Assembly (NCBI RefSeq): GCF_009659625.1
Contig: NZ_VOIW01000005.1
Location: 496,001-560,000 of the forward strand
DNA length: 64,000 nt
Reading direction: 5' to 3'
From: Pseudomonas haemolytica
GTDB lineage: Bacteria; Pseudomonadota; Gammaproteobacteria; Pseudomonadales; Pseudomonadaceae
Position numbers and translations under genes: made by a program. How positions within the stretch are numbered: position 1 is the stretch's first letter; each line of letters starts with the position of its first letter. The notes under the pieces are model-generated. The model saw nothing but the letters and a program-made list of their open reading frames with translations. It was not told the origin of the DNA and searched no databases. Positions 9,701 to 17,916 of the stretch are shown piece after piece.

Positions 9701-9901
9701 CCAGTCGGCCTTGAACTCATTGCTGCGCCAGCTGGCGGCGTCGCCCAGCTTGCCGGTTTCCACATAGGGTGCAGCCTGGGCGGTCCCCAGGCTTGCCAGG
9801 CAACACAGCAGCGCGCCGTATGGCACGCAGCTCAGCGCCTTGAGCGGGTAGCCCGGGCCGGTGTGGATGGCGGTTGTTAACCCTGACTTGCGTTTTTTCA
9901 C
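6794..9901 (-). CDS. prtB: Autotransporter subtilisin-like serine protease (PrtB/PspB)
   Basis: A 1035-residue type V secreted protease. After a long signal peptide ending near GTAQA comes an S8 subtilase domain with the triad in GIFDQPVYA (Asp), NHGTHVGGIAAG (His) and NGTSMAAPHVAGA (Ser). Next is a passenger-associated transport repeat (GGSGRIGSLTAKSGG...APGNSIGTLNV). The C-terminal third is an autotransporter beta-barrel ending in aromatic LSLDWAF. It starts at a GTG at 9901 behind AAGGAAGG. The C-terminal half is closely similar to that of the neighbouring prtA, so the pair arose by tandem duplication. It sits between prtA and the lipase, as in other P. fluorescens strains. Confidence 0.93.
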   Translation of the reverse strand: MKKRKSGLTTAIHTGPGYPLKALSCVPYGALLCCLASLGTAQAAPYVETGKLGDAASWRSNEFKADWGLGAVHADTAYAAGYTGKGVKLGIFDQPVYAQHPEFASPNKVVTIVTEGIRQYTDPYIPVKAGDAFRYDGTPSKDSNGKLGNHGTHVGGIAAGNRDGGPMHGVAFNAQILTAENGDPGPEDGIILGNDGAVYKAGWDGLVASGARIINNSWGIGIGDQYAKGGRDPAFPNFTVNEAQAQFNNIRPILGTIAGGAYQGAIDAARSGVLTIFAAGNDYNRNNPDAISGLAYFVPEIAPNWLSVAALQQNPDTASPNPYVISTFSSRCGYAASFCVSAPGTKIYSSIINGTDLGNLTVDWANKNGTSMAAPHVAGAAAVLMERFPYMSGDQISTLLKTTATDLGAPGIDSLYGWGMINLGKAVNGPGMFITAEDIPAEFRIDGAYGSGQFVADLPGIGAVVDAGKPTQRICNDVHCGLDVWSNDISGHGGLTKQGIGALLLTGSNTYSGPTLVNQGLLAINGSVTSDVTVNSTGVLGGSGRIGSLTAKSGGTVAPGNSIGTLNVAGNVTFDAGSTYAVELSPTSSDRIVAGGTATLNGGTVTLALENSPTLLSATQAQSLIGRQYNILQAAGGVTGSFGAVLPNYLFVGGTLNYAANGVQLDVARTNSFASVAATPNQRAVAAAAEQLGAGNGVYESLLLAPTAASAQGAFQQLSGEVYPALQTALVNDSRYVREAVGERLRNGEMGATSQAIDSRGNVWVKALGAWGKTDSRSDTAGYNTSIGGMLAGVDGALDDSTRIGLVAGYSDTSLNMGSDTHSRASVDSYHFGAYAGHQIGAWRLSGGATYSWHRADVKRDLQYGDVSGKQKAKVDAHSTQVFTEAAYRINLQPLALEPFANLAYVHLDTDSFKEKGDAAALKSGSDSRDLVLSTLGMRALKTFNVNDHQQLEVSGTLGWQHNLSSTDSEQHLAFASGGPSFTVESAPMVRDAALVGARVSLALSKDARVNFDYNGLLASKEKVHGVGLSLDWAF

Positions 9902-9966
9902 GGTGACCTTCCTTAGTTTTCTTATTGCACGTGTGTAAATTGCCTTCTCCAGAACACCGCCGATTC

Positions 9967-9993
9967 AATGTGGGAGCTGCCAGCTCCCACATT
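9967..9993. repeat. Perfect 13-bp palindrome between prtA and prtB
   Basis: AATGTGGGAGCTG at 9967-9979 is mirrored exactly by 9981-9993 around a single central base. The ends resemble a shortened REP (TGTGGGAG...CTCCCACA) without the usual GGGGCTTGC core. It could form a hairpin in the polycistronic mRNA after prtA. There is no T-run on the coding strand. Confidence 0.85.
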
Positions 9994-10011
9994 CTTTAGT
10001 TCGCGGTGTCT

Positions 10012-12969
10012 TCAGAATTGCCAGTTCAGGCTCAAGCCCACGCCTTGGGTTTTCTCGCGCCCACCCAACTGGCCGTTGTAATCGAGGTTGACCCGCGTCG
10101 ATGCGTTCAGCGCCAGGCTTGCTTGCACGCCTACCAACGCGGCGTCACGCAGCAACGGTGCACTGCGCACGGCAAATGAAGGCCCGCCTGCGACAAACGC
10201 CAACTGCTCTTCGGACTCCACCGCGGTCAGACTGTGTTGCCAGCCCAACGAGCCAGACAGTTCCAATTGCTGGTGGTCATTGAGGGCCAGGGTTTTCAGC
10301 GCGCGTACGCCAAGGGTGCTGAGCACCGCGTCACGCCGGTCACTGCCGCGTTCCAGGGCGGCGGCATCGCCTTTTTCGTGGAAGGACTCACTGTTCAGGT
10401 GCACGTAGGCCAGGTTGGCGAACGGCTCCAACGCCAGCGGTTGCAAGTGAATGCGGTACGCGGCTTCGGTGAACAGCTGCGCCGTGGTCGCGTCCAGCTT
10501 GGTTTTTTGCTTGCCGCTGACGTCACCCCATTGCAGGTCGCGCTTCACGTCGCCGCGATGCCAGCTGTAGGCACCGCCGACACTCAGGCGCCAGTCGCCC
10601 AGCTCGCGCCCGGCGTACGCGCCAAAGTGGTAGCTGTCGATGGACGCCGATGAATGCGTGCCGCTGCCCATATTCAAAGAGCTGTCACTGTAGCCGGCGA
10701 CCACACCGATGCGGGTCTGCTCATCCAACGCGCCATCCACGCCCGCCAGCAGGCCACCGATGGAGGTGGTGGAGCCCGCCGTTTCGCTGCGGCTGTCGGT
10801 TTTGCCCCAGGCGCCAAGGGCTTTGAACCACAGGTTGCTTTCGCCGCTCACCGGCACATGGCGCAGGCGCTCGCCCACGGCGTTGCGCAGTTGCAGGCTG
10901 TCGTTGATCAGCATCGCGCCCACCGCGGGGTAGATCTCACCCGACAGTTGCTGCAAACCCTGTTGAGCCGTGGCGACCGACTGCGACTGCAGCAGGCTTT
11001 CATACACCGGGTTGCCACTGCCCAGTTGCTCGGCGGCCGCCGCTACGTTGCGCTGGTTGCGGGTGGCGGCGACGCTGGCAAAGCTTGCGTCGTTGCGCCC
11101 CACGTTCAGTTGCACGGCGTTGGCGGCGTAGTCGAGGGTGCCTCCGAGGAACAGATAGTTGGGCAGCACTTGCCCGAACTGGCCCTGGATACCGCCTGCC
11201 GCTTCCAGGATCGAGTACTGCCGGCCAATCAGGCCTTGCACCTGGCTTTGGCTAAGCAAGGTTGGGCTGTTTTCCAGCGCCAACGTGACCGTGCCGCCGC
11301 CCAGTACGGCCTTGCCGCCCGCGACAATGCGGTCGCTGCTGGTGGGCGTCAGTTCCACCGCATAGGTGGAGCCCGCGCCGAGGTTCACATCCCCCGCCAC
11401 CTGCAAGGTGCCCACGGAATTGCCCGGTGCCACGCGGCCGCCACTGTTCACCGTCAACGCGGCGATACGCCCGGAACCACCCAGGGTAGCGCTGTTGTTC
11501 ACGGTCACCGCCGAGGTCAGCGAACCATTCACCGCCAACAGGCCCCCGTTGACGGTGGTTGCGCCGCGATAGGTGCTGTCGCCGTTGAGCGCCAAGCTGC
11601 CGGCGCCGGATTTGATCAGGCTGCCCTCGTACACACGGTTGGCGGCGGCCTGGTCGCGGGCGCTGCCGATGGCGTAGTCGGTCTGGTCCTGCTGGCTGGC
11701 ATTGGCGCCCACGCCGTTTTGCCAGCCCTTGTCGATCAGGGTCTGCTGCCAGGCGGTATGCTCGGCACGGTCTTCGGCCTGGCGCTGGAGCAAGGCCTGG
11801 TCAGAGATGCCATTGCTCCACACATCGCCCTGCCCGGCTGCCAGACTCACGTCCATCGCCCCGAGCAATTGCCCCGGGCCTTGCATCGCCCGGCCCAGGT
11901 CCGGTACACCCCAGCCGACAATGGCGTTAGGCGCCTGGGTGAGCGAGCCATCGAGTTGCGTGGCGGTGGTCAACAGCACCTGCAACGCCTGCTCGTTGGT
12001 CATATAGGGATAGCGTTCCATCACCAGTGCCAACGCGCCGGTGGCATGGGGCGCTGACATCGAGGTACCGGACTTGACCCCATAACCGCCGTCGGGAATG
12101 GTGCTGTTGATCAGCGCGCCCGGGGTGGAAATGCACCAGTACTTGGCGATGCCGCACTTGTTGTATTTCTGGTTATTGGCTTTATCCAGCCCCGACACCG
12201 CGAGCCAGTGGCCTTCCAGTTCCGGCTGGAAATACGGCAAGGCCGAACGCACGCTGGCATTTGCATAGCCACTGTTGCCGGCGCTGAACACGTTGATCAC
12301 GCCCGCCTTGGCCACATCTGCCGCGGCGTCCAGCCAGGTACTCTGGTTGTAATGCTGGGCGTAGGCTTTGTGCAGGTCGCCCAGGGTCTGGTAGCTGACG
12401 TCCTTGGGCTGGCTGCCCCAGCTGTTGTTGATGGCGCGCACGCCGGAATCCACCAGGGCGGTGTACACCGCCTTGAAATACTTGGGATCGGGGGTCGGGC
12501 CGAACAGGAAGCTGTCGTTGGCGTTGGTGTTGCCCACATAGACTTGCGCGTTATACGCCACGCCATGCATGCCCACGCCGTCGCGGGCGGCGCCCATGGT
12601 GCCGGTGACGTGGGTACCGTGGGAGTCGTTGTTGGGGTTGAGCGCGCCGGTGGTGCTGAACGCGCTGCCATCCACATAACTGCCGGCGGCGGTGACCGCA
12701 TGGAAGCGGTCTTTGGAGGCTTCTGGGTGAATGGGGTCGAACCCCGAGTCCAGCGCGCCGATTTTCACGCCTTTGCCGCTGATTCCGGCAGCGTAGGCTT
12801 CATCGGCCTTCATACGCCCCAGGCCCCAGTCGCTCTGGTACTCGGCCGAACGCCAACTGGCCGGGTTGCCCGGCTGGCCGGTCTCGGCGTATTGCGCCTG
12901 CGCCGCAACGGACAGCAGTAGCAAGGAACCTGCGGTGAAGGGTTTGAAACGCGATGAATCAGTGATCAT
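10012..12969 (-). CDS. prtA: Autotransporter subtilisin-like serine protease (PrtA/PspA)
   Basis: A 985-residue autotransporter protease paralogous to prtB. The signal peptide ends near SVAAQAQ. The S8 triad lies in GALDSGFDPIHPEA (Asp), DSHGTHVTGTMG (His) and SGTSMSAPHATGALAL (Ser). A passenger repeat region and an outer-membrane beta-barrel ending in LSLNWQF follow. Compared with prtB it has a different linker (DQALLQRQAEDRAEHTAWQQ) before the passenger repeat. The ATG at 12969 has AAGGA eight bases upstream. It follows aprF by 31 bases, so it is probably co-transcribed with the secretion genes although it does not need AprDEF for export. Confidence 0.93.
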   Translation of the reverse strand: MITDSSRFKPFTAGSLLLLSVAAQAQYAETGQPGNPASWRSAEYQSDWGLGRMKADEAYAAGISGKGVKIGALDSGFDPIHPEASKDRFHAVTAAGSYVDGSAFSTTGALNPNNDSHGTHVTGTMGAARDGVGMHGVAYNAQVYVGNTNANDSFLFGPTPDPKYFKAVYTALVDSGVRAINNSWGSQPKDVSYQTLGDLHKAYAQHYNQSTWLDAAADVAKAGVINVFSAGNSGYANASVRSALPYFQPELEGHWLAVSGLDKANNQKYNKCGIAKYWCISTPGALINSTIPDGGYGVKSGTSMSAPHATGALALVMERYPYMTNEQALQVLLTTATQLDGSLTQAPNAIVGWGVPDLGRAMQGPGQLLGAMDVSLAAGQGDVWSNGISDQALLQRQAEDRAEHTAWQQTLIDKGWQNGVGANASQQDQTDYAIGSARDQAAANRVYEGSLIKSGAGSLALNGDSTYRGATTVNGGLLAVNGSLTSAVTVNNSATLGGSGRIAALTVNSGGRVAPGNSVGTLQVAGDVNLGAGSTYAVELTPTSSDRIVAGGKAVLGGGTVTLALENSPTLLSQSQVQGLIGRQYSILEAAGGIQGQFGQVLPNYLFLGGTLDYAANAVQLNVGRNDASFASVAATRNQRNVAAAAEQLGSGNPVYESLLQSQSVATAQQGLQQLSGEIYPAVGAMLINDSLQLRNAVGERLRHVPVSGESNLWFKALGAWGKTDSRSETAGSTTSIGGLLAGVDGALDEQTRIGVVAGYSDSSLNMGSGTHSSASIDSYHFGAYAGRELGDWRLSVGGAYSWHRGDVKRDLQWGDVSGKQKTKLDATTAQLFTEAAYRIHLQPLALEPFANLAYVHLNSESFHEKGDAAALERGSDRRDAVLSTLGVRALKTLALNDHQQLELSGSLGWQHSLTAVESEEQLAFVAGGPSFAVRSAPLLRDAALVGVQASLALNASTRVNLDYNGQLGGREKTQGVGLSLNWQF

Positions 12970-13000
12970 TTAAACCATCCTTATTTGTTGTTATGGATGC

Positions 13001-14335
13001 TCATTTCACGGGGCCGAACGCCTCGTCCACCTTCGCCAGGTCGGTGTCACGCAAGTTGCCCGCGTAGTAGTGCAATTTGGTCCAGGCCATCAGGTAGTCA
13101 TACCGCGCCTGGGCCAGATCGCGACGGGTGCTGTACAGCTGCTGCTCGGCGTTCAACGCGTCGAGGTTGACCCGCTCGCCGCCGAGGATGCTTTGCTTGG
13201 TCGACACCACCAACGCTTCAGCGGAGACCAGGGCTTTCTGGTAGGCGCGCAGCTTGCTCACGCCGGACAGGCAGGCACTGAACTGGCGCCGCAACTCGAT
13301 CAGGGTTTCGCGGGTCTTGCCTTCCAGCTCGTACTCGGCCTGCTCCATGGCGCGGCTGGCCTGGCGGGTGGAGGCCGAGATGCCGCCACCGGCATACAGC
13401 GGCATGCTCACTTCGACGCCGATGGTGTTGGTGTCGTAGCGCTGGTTGTAGGTGTTGCCGCTGTCGGATTCCTGCTTGCGCGAACTGGCATAGGCGGTGA
13501 TTTTCGGCAAATGCCCGGCGCGGTTGCGTTCCACTTCATAGCGCGCCACTTCCAGGGCCTGGCGCTGTGAGGCGAGCGTCGGGTTATTGCTGATCGCCAG
13601 TTCATGCCAGGTGTCGTAGTTGGCCGGGCTCAGGGTGAACGCGGCAAAGCTCTGGTTCAGCGGTGCCAGGTCGTTGATGTTGACGCTTTGCACGCCGATC
13701 AACGCGCCCAACTCCCGCAGCGAGGCGTCTTGCTCATCCAGGGCCTGGATCTCTTCGGCGGTGGCCAGTTCATAGCGCGATTCAGCTTCAAGGATATCGG
13801 TACGGGTGCCCTCGCCTTGCTGGAACAAATGCTGGTTCTGCTGGAACTGTTGCTCGAACGCCTTCTTCTTGGCCCTGGCGATGTCGATCTGGTCCTGGGC
13901 AAACAGCGCCTGGGTGTAGTAGCTCAACACCCGCACCAGCAACGCCTGGCTCTTGTCGCGAAAGCTTTCATCGGCGAACAGCGCCTGGGCCACGCCCTTG
14001 CGGTAGTTGGCATAGGCTTCGTAGTCGAACAGCGGCTGTTGCAGGCTGAAGGTCGAGCCGTAGCTGTTGTAGTTGCGGTCGTCGCGATAGCTGCCACCGC
14101 GCCCATCAGGCAAGTGCGCCTCGGAATTGTTGCGCCCCTTGTTGTAGTTATAGGACAGCCTCGGCAACAGCCCGGCGCGGCCGATGGTGCGGTTTTCCAG
14201 GCCGGCGTCGCGCTCCTTGATGGCGCCGAGGAATACCGGGTCGTTGCGCAGGGCCTGCTCATACACATCGAACGGGCCCATGGCGGCCTGGGCACTGCCG
14301 CACACCAGCAACAGCGAAATGAACACTGACTTCAT
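13001..14335 (-). CDS. aprF: AprF, TolC-type outer membrane channel of the type I secretion system
   Basis: A TolC-family outer membrane protein that completes the AprDEF channel for the metalloprotease and lipase. It has a signal peptide (MKSVFISLLLVCGSAQA), then the repeated coiled-coil hairpins of TolC proteins (EQALRNDPVFLGAIKERDAGLENRT and the matching second half). I chose the ATG at 14335 because GAGGA stands six bases before it. The in-frame ATG at 14341 overlaps the aprE stop (ATGA) but leaves the ribosome binding site too close. The length of about 445 residues is normal for the family. Confidence 0.93.
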   Translation of the reverse strand: MKSVFISLLLVCGSAQAAMGPFDVYEQALRNDPVFLGAIKERDAGLENRTIGRAGLLPRLSYNYNKGRNNSEAHLPDGRGGSYRDDRNYNSYGSTFSLQQPLFDYEAYANYRKGVAQALFADESFRDKSQALLVRVLSYYTQALFAQDQIDIARAKKKAFEQQFQQNQHLFQQGEGTRTDILEAESRYELATAEEIQALDEQDASLRELGALIGVQSVNINDLAPLNQSFAAFTLSPANYDTWHELAISNNPTLASQRQALEVARYEVERNRAGHLPKITAYASSRKQESDSGNTYNQRYDTNTIGVEVSMPLYAGGGISASTRQASRAMEQAEYELEGKTRETLIELRRQFSACLSGVSKLRAYQKALVSAEALVVSTKQSILGGERVNLDALNAEQQLYSTRRDLAQARYDYLMAWTKLHYYAGNLRDTDLAKVDEAFGPVK

Positions 14336-14337
14336 GC

Positions 14338-15651
14338 TCATTCCTCAGTCAACGCGGAGCCGGCGCGATCCAGCAGCGGCTTGAACAGGTAATTGAGCAA
14401 TGACCGCTCGCCCGTGCGCACGAACATCTCGGCGGGCATGCCGGGCTTGATCACCAAGCCGTGGAGTTTTTCCAGCGCCGCCTCGCTGACCGTGGTGCGC
14501 AGCACGTAATACGGCTGGCCGGTTTTTTCATCGAGCATCTGGTCAGCGGAAATCAGGCTGACCTCGCCCGGCACCCGCGGCGTACGGCTCTGGTTGAAGG
14601 CGGTGAACAGGATGTCGACCGGCAAGTGCGTGCCGACCTTGTCCACCAGATGCACCGGCAGATGCCCTTCCACTTCCAGGCGCGTGCCCTGGGGCACGAT
14701 CTCCAGCAGGGTTTCACCGGCGCGTACCACGGCGCCTTCGGTGTGCACGCTGAGGTTGACCGCGATGCCATCGGCCGGGGCATTGATTTCGCTGTGTTGC
14801 AGGTTGAAGCCGGCGGAGGTCAGTTGCTGTTCCAGGGTCAGGCTGCGCAGTTGCGCGTCGGCCAATTGGCTGCGCACTTCCTTTTGGTATTCCTCGCTGT
14901 GCTGCTGCAACTTGAGGCGCGACTCGAGGATGCCCTGCTCGATGCGCCCGCTTTCCCCGGCGTTCTGCGCCAGGTCCTGTTGCACCTGGGACAACTGACG
15001 CTGGTATTCCATCAGGCGGTTGCGCGGGATATAGCCGTTGTCGGCCAACGGTTGCAGGTTGCCGAGCTGATCGCGCAGCGATTGCGCCTGGGCGGTCAGG
15101 TCACTGCGGGCACGGCGCATGCCGCCCAACTGTGAGGTGGCACCCTCGATGCTCGCGCGAATACCGGCTTGTTCACGGGCGAAGGCGTCGCGGCGGCTGC
15201 TGAACAATTGGCGCTGGCCCTCCAGCACCAGCATCAGGGCAGGATCGGGATTGGCGCTCAGTTCAGCGGGAAAAGTGATGCCGGGCAGGTTGTCACGCTC
15301 GCTCTGCCAGCGCGCCACGCTGGCCCAGGCCATGCGGTACTGGGCTTGCAGGGATTGCACATCGGCCTGGTTCTGGGTCTGGTCGAGACGGAACAGCGGC
15401 TGGCCTTGTTTGACCAACTCGCCCTCCTTCACCAGGATCCGACTGACCACGCCGGGGCTGAAGGTTTGCACGGCCTTGCGCTTGCCGGACACCACTACGG
15501 TGCCTTGTACCGGAATGCCTTGATCCAACGGTGCGAGACTGGCCCAGAGGAAAAAACTGCCGGCACCGACAATGGTCAGCAGCCAGCCCATTTTTACGAA
15601 GAAGCCGGCGTTGCGCTCTTTAAAACGAGGTTCAACAGTAATGCTGCTCAT
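14338..15651 (-). CDS. aprE: AprE, membrane fusion protein of the type I secretion system
   Basis: An HlyD-family periplasmic adaptor of 437 residues linking the AprD exporter to AprF. One N-terminal transmembrane helix (MGWLLTIVGAGSFFLWASLA) is followed by a lipoyl/barrel half-motif (VVVSGKRKAVQTFSPGVVSR). A long coiled coil of about 200 residues comes next, then the second half (INAPADGIAVNLSVHTEGAVV). Its start overlaps the aprD stop and its stop overlaps the first aprF ATG, both as ATGA, which implies translational coupling and matched amounts of the three parts. Confidence 0.94.
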   Translation of the reverse strand: MSSITVEPRFKERNAGFFVKMGWLLTIVGAGSFFLWASLAPLDQGIPVQGTVVVSGKRKAVQTFSPGVVSRILVKEGELVKQGQPLFRLDQTQNQADVQSLQAQYRMAWASVARWQSERDNLPGITFPAELSANPDPALMLVLEGQRQLFSSRRDAFAREQAGIRASIEGATSQLGGMRRARSDLTAQAQSLRDQLGNLQPLADNGYIPRNRLMEYQRQLSQVQQDLAQNAGESGRIEQGILESRLKLQQHSEEYQKEVRSQLADAQLRSLTLEQQLTSAGFNLQHSEINAPADGIAVNLSVHTEGAVVRAGETLLEIVPQGTRLEVEGHLPVHLVDKVGTHLPVDILFTAFNQSRTPRVPGEVSLISADQMLDEKTGQPYYVLRTTVSEAALEKLHGLVIKPGMPAEMFVRTGERSLLNYLFKPLLDRAGSALTEE

Positions 15652-17399
15652 GCGCCTGGATTCCTTCCGGCCTGGTACTGACGACTGAAGCTGACACCAG
15701 TTTTTTCTTTCGGCGCTTCCTGCTGCCCGGCCAACGCCCGCAGCACTTCCTGGCTCGGCCCGAACGCCTGTAGATGGCCTTCACCGAGCACCAGCAACTT
15801 GTCGGCCTGGGCCAGCGCCGAGGATCGGTGGGTGACCAGCACCACGCTGCTGCCCTGGGCTTTCATCTGCATGATGGCGCTGGCCAGCGCGGCTTCGCCG
15901 ACGGTGTCGAGGTTGGAGTTGGGCTCGTCCAGCACGATCAGCCGCGGCCCGCCGTACAGGGCGCGAGCCAGGGCTACGCGTTGCTTCTGGCCGCCGGACA
16001 GGCCGCCGCCGCTGTCGCCCAACACGGTGTCGTAGCCTTGAGGCAGGCGCAGGATCAATTCATGTACCCCGGCCTGCTGCGCGGCCTTGACCACCAGCTC
16101 CGGGTCGGCCTCGCGAAAACGCGCGATGTTGTCGGCGATGCTGCCGCTGAACAGCTCGATATCCTGGGGCAAGTAGCCGATATGCGGGCCGAGGTCGTCG
16201 CGGTCCCAGCGGTGAATATCGGCGCCGTCCAGGCGCACGGTGCCGGCCAGGGTCGGCCAGACACCCACCAGCACGCGGGCCAGGGTGGACTTGCCCGAGC
16301 CCGACGCGCCCAGCACGCCGAGCACTTCGCCGGCTGCCAGGGTGAAGCTGACTTGATGCAAGGTCGCCATGCGCCGCCCTGGCGGGCCAGCGCTGACCTG
16401 CTCGAAACTGACCTGGCCCTTGGGGGCCGGCAACGCCATCTGCTCGACTTCCGGCGGGAACTCGCGCAGCAGTTCATCCAGGCGCTGGTAGGCCAGTTTG
16501 GCCGAGCTCCATTGCTTCCACACCGCAATCAACTGGTCGATGGGGCTGAGCACGCGACCCATCAGGATGGAGCCGGCGATCATCATCCCGGCGGTCATCT
16601 GGCCCTTGATCACCAGGTAGGCGCCAAGGCCCAGCACCAGGGATTGCAGGCACAGGCGCAGGGATTTGCTCAGGGAGCTGATCACCGAACCGGTGTCGCT
16701 GGCCTTGTTCTGGAAGCCCAGGAATTGCGAATGCACCGCGAACCAGCGTTTGCGCAGCGCGCCGAGCATGCCCATGGCCTGGATCGTCTCGGCGTTGTGC
16801 AAGTGGCTGGTGGCCAACTGGGTCGACTGCTGGGAGAAGATACTCGCCTCGCCCAATGGCTTTTTAGTCAGGTATTCATTCAGGCAGGCCAGCACAATCA
16901 ACAGCACCGCGCCGACTGTGGCCAGCACGCCAAGCCACACGTTGAAGAGGAAAATCACGAACAGGTAGATCGGGAACCACGGCGCATCGAAAAACGCGAA
17001 CAGCGCAGGCCCGGTGATGAATTGGCGGATAGCGGTCAGGTCGCCCAGGGATTGCCCGGCATGCCCCTGGCCGCGCTGCAGGTTGCGTTCGAACGCGGCC
17101 TTGTACACGCGCAGGTTGAAACGCCGCTCCAACTGGCTGCCGATGCGGATCACGACAAAACTGCGCACCACTTCCAGCAGGCCGATAAACGCAAAGAAGC
17201 CCACGACCATCAGCGTCAACATCACCAGGGTGGTTTCATTCTGGGAGGACAATACGCGGTCATACACTTGCAGCATGTAAATCGACGGCACCAGCATCAA
17301 CAGGTTAATCAGTGCCGTAAAGCAGCCGACGCTGATCAAAATACTCTTGTATTCACCCAACGCCCTGAATAAGGGCGCAACCCCATGGGACTTCGCCAT
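15648..17399 (-). CDS. aprD: AprD, ABC exporter of the type I secretion system
   Basis: A 583-residue fused permease and ATPase that drives one-step export of AprX and the lipase. About five or six membrane helices fill the first 300 residues. The nucleotide-binding domain shows Walker A GASGSGKSTL, signature LSGGQKQRVALARAL and Walker B LIVLDEPNSNLD. The start is the ATG at 17399 (MAKSHGVAPLF), behind a GGAAG element about 10 bases upstream; the open frame extends further but lacks a better site. A 102-base gap separates it from inh. Confidence 0.94.
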   Translation of the reverse strand: MAKSHGVAPLFRALGEYKSILISVGCFTALINLLMLVPSIYMLQVYDRVLSSQNETTLVMLTLMVVGFFAFIGLLEVVRSFVVIRIGSQLERRFNLRVYKAAFERNLQRGQGHAGQSLGDLTAIRQFITGPALFAFFDAPWFPIYLFVIFLFNVWLGVLATVGAVLLIVLACLNEYLTKKPLGEASIFSQQSTQLATSHLHNAETIQAMGMLGALRKRWFAVHSQFLGFQNKASDTGSVISSLSKSLRLCLQSLVLGLGAYLVIKGQMTAGMMIAGSILMGRVLSPIDQLIAVWKQWSSAKLAYQRLDELLREFPPEVEQMALPAPKGQVSFEQVSAGPPGRRMATLHQVSFTLAAGEVLGVLGASGSGKSTLARVLVGVWPTLAGTVRLDGADIHRWDRDDLGPHIGYLPQDIELFSGSIADNIARFREADPELVVKAAQQAGVHELILRLPQGYDTVLGDSGGGLSGGQKQRVALARALYGGPRLIVLDEPNSNLDTVGEAALASAIMQMKAQGSSVVLVTHRSSALAQADKLLVLGEGHLQAFGPSQEVLRALAGQQEAPKEKTGVSFSRQYQAGRNPGA

Positions 17400-17501
17400 A
17401 TTATTTAATCTTCCTTGGAGCGAATTGCGCGCAATAGTCACCCTTGCCCAAAAACAGGGCACGGCCAACTATTAAATCGAGTTATATGCTTATAACTTTA
17501 A

Positions 17502-17870
17502 CTAAGGTATTCGTTGCAGTACAACCACTTCACCGGTCTTAGTGCGAGCTTCATACTCACCTTCTTTCTGGCGATTCAGATGAGTAATACCGCTGCCTTC
17601 GGCATTCATCAGCCAGATACCGTCGGGGGTAGGTGACCAGGTCAACGGCTTTTCCCCCAGCCACTGCGCCACACACGCGATATCGCCTTCCAAGGCGTTG
17701 GCTTGCTCCAATAACTCCAGCGCGCACACCTTGCCCTGCTGCTTCAACTCCCAATGCCCGGCCAACTGGGCGGGGGTCGGTAATACCAGACTGCTAGCCA
17801 TTGCGTGGGCTCCTGCCGACACGAACAACACCTGCGAAGCACAGGCGATCAAATGAGAAAAACGCGGCAT
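17502..17870 (-). CDS. inh: Inh, periplasmic inhibitor of the alkaline metalloprotease
   Basis: A 122-residue protein with a signal peptide ending near AGAHA and a small beta-barrel mature part (LAGHWELKQQGKVCALEL...GDIACVAQWLGEKPLTWSPTPDGIWL). The two cysteines fit the disulphide of the family. Inh binds the protease active site in the periplasm and protects the cell from premature activity. The start at 17870 (MPRFSHL) has GGAG at six bases. The in-frame ATG at 17882 has no properly spaced site. It lies directly downstream of aprX behind a strong hairpin. Confidence 0.93.
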   Translation of the reverse strand: MPRFSHLIACASQVLFVSAGAHAMASSLVLPTPAQLAGHWELKQQGKVCALELLEQANALEGDIACVAQWLGEKPLTWSPTPDGIWLMNAEGSGITHLNRQKEGEYEARTKTGEVVVLQRIP

Positions 17871-17888
17871 TTTCTGCTCCATCCTGGA

Positions 17889-17910
17889 GCGCGGCGCCGG
17901 GGCGCCGCGC
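17889..17910 (-). terminator. Strong intercistronic hairpin between aprX and inh
   Basis: GCGCGGCGCC-GG-GGCGCCGCGC is a perfect 10-bp inverted repeat starting six bases after the aprX stop. No T-run follows, so it looks like a partial terminator or an RNA-stabilising hairpin, not a full stop. This would let aprX be made in large excess over inh and the secretion genes. Confidence 0.7.
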
Positions 17911-17916
17911 TTTACA

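Noticed and set aside
17889..17910. Full Rho-independent terminator after aprX
   Set aside because: The stem is strong but no T-run follows on the coding strand, and inh and aprDEF lie immediately downstream, so it is treated as partial attenuation or an RNA-stability element.
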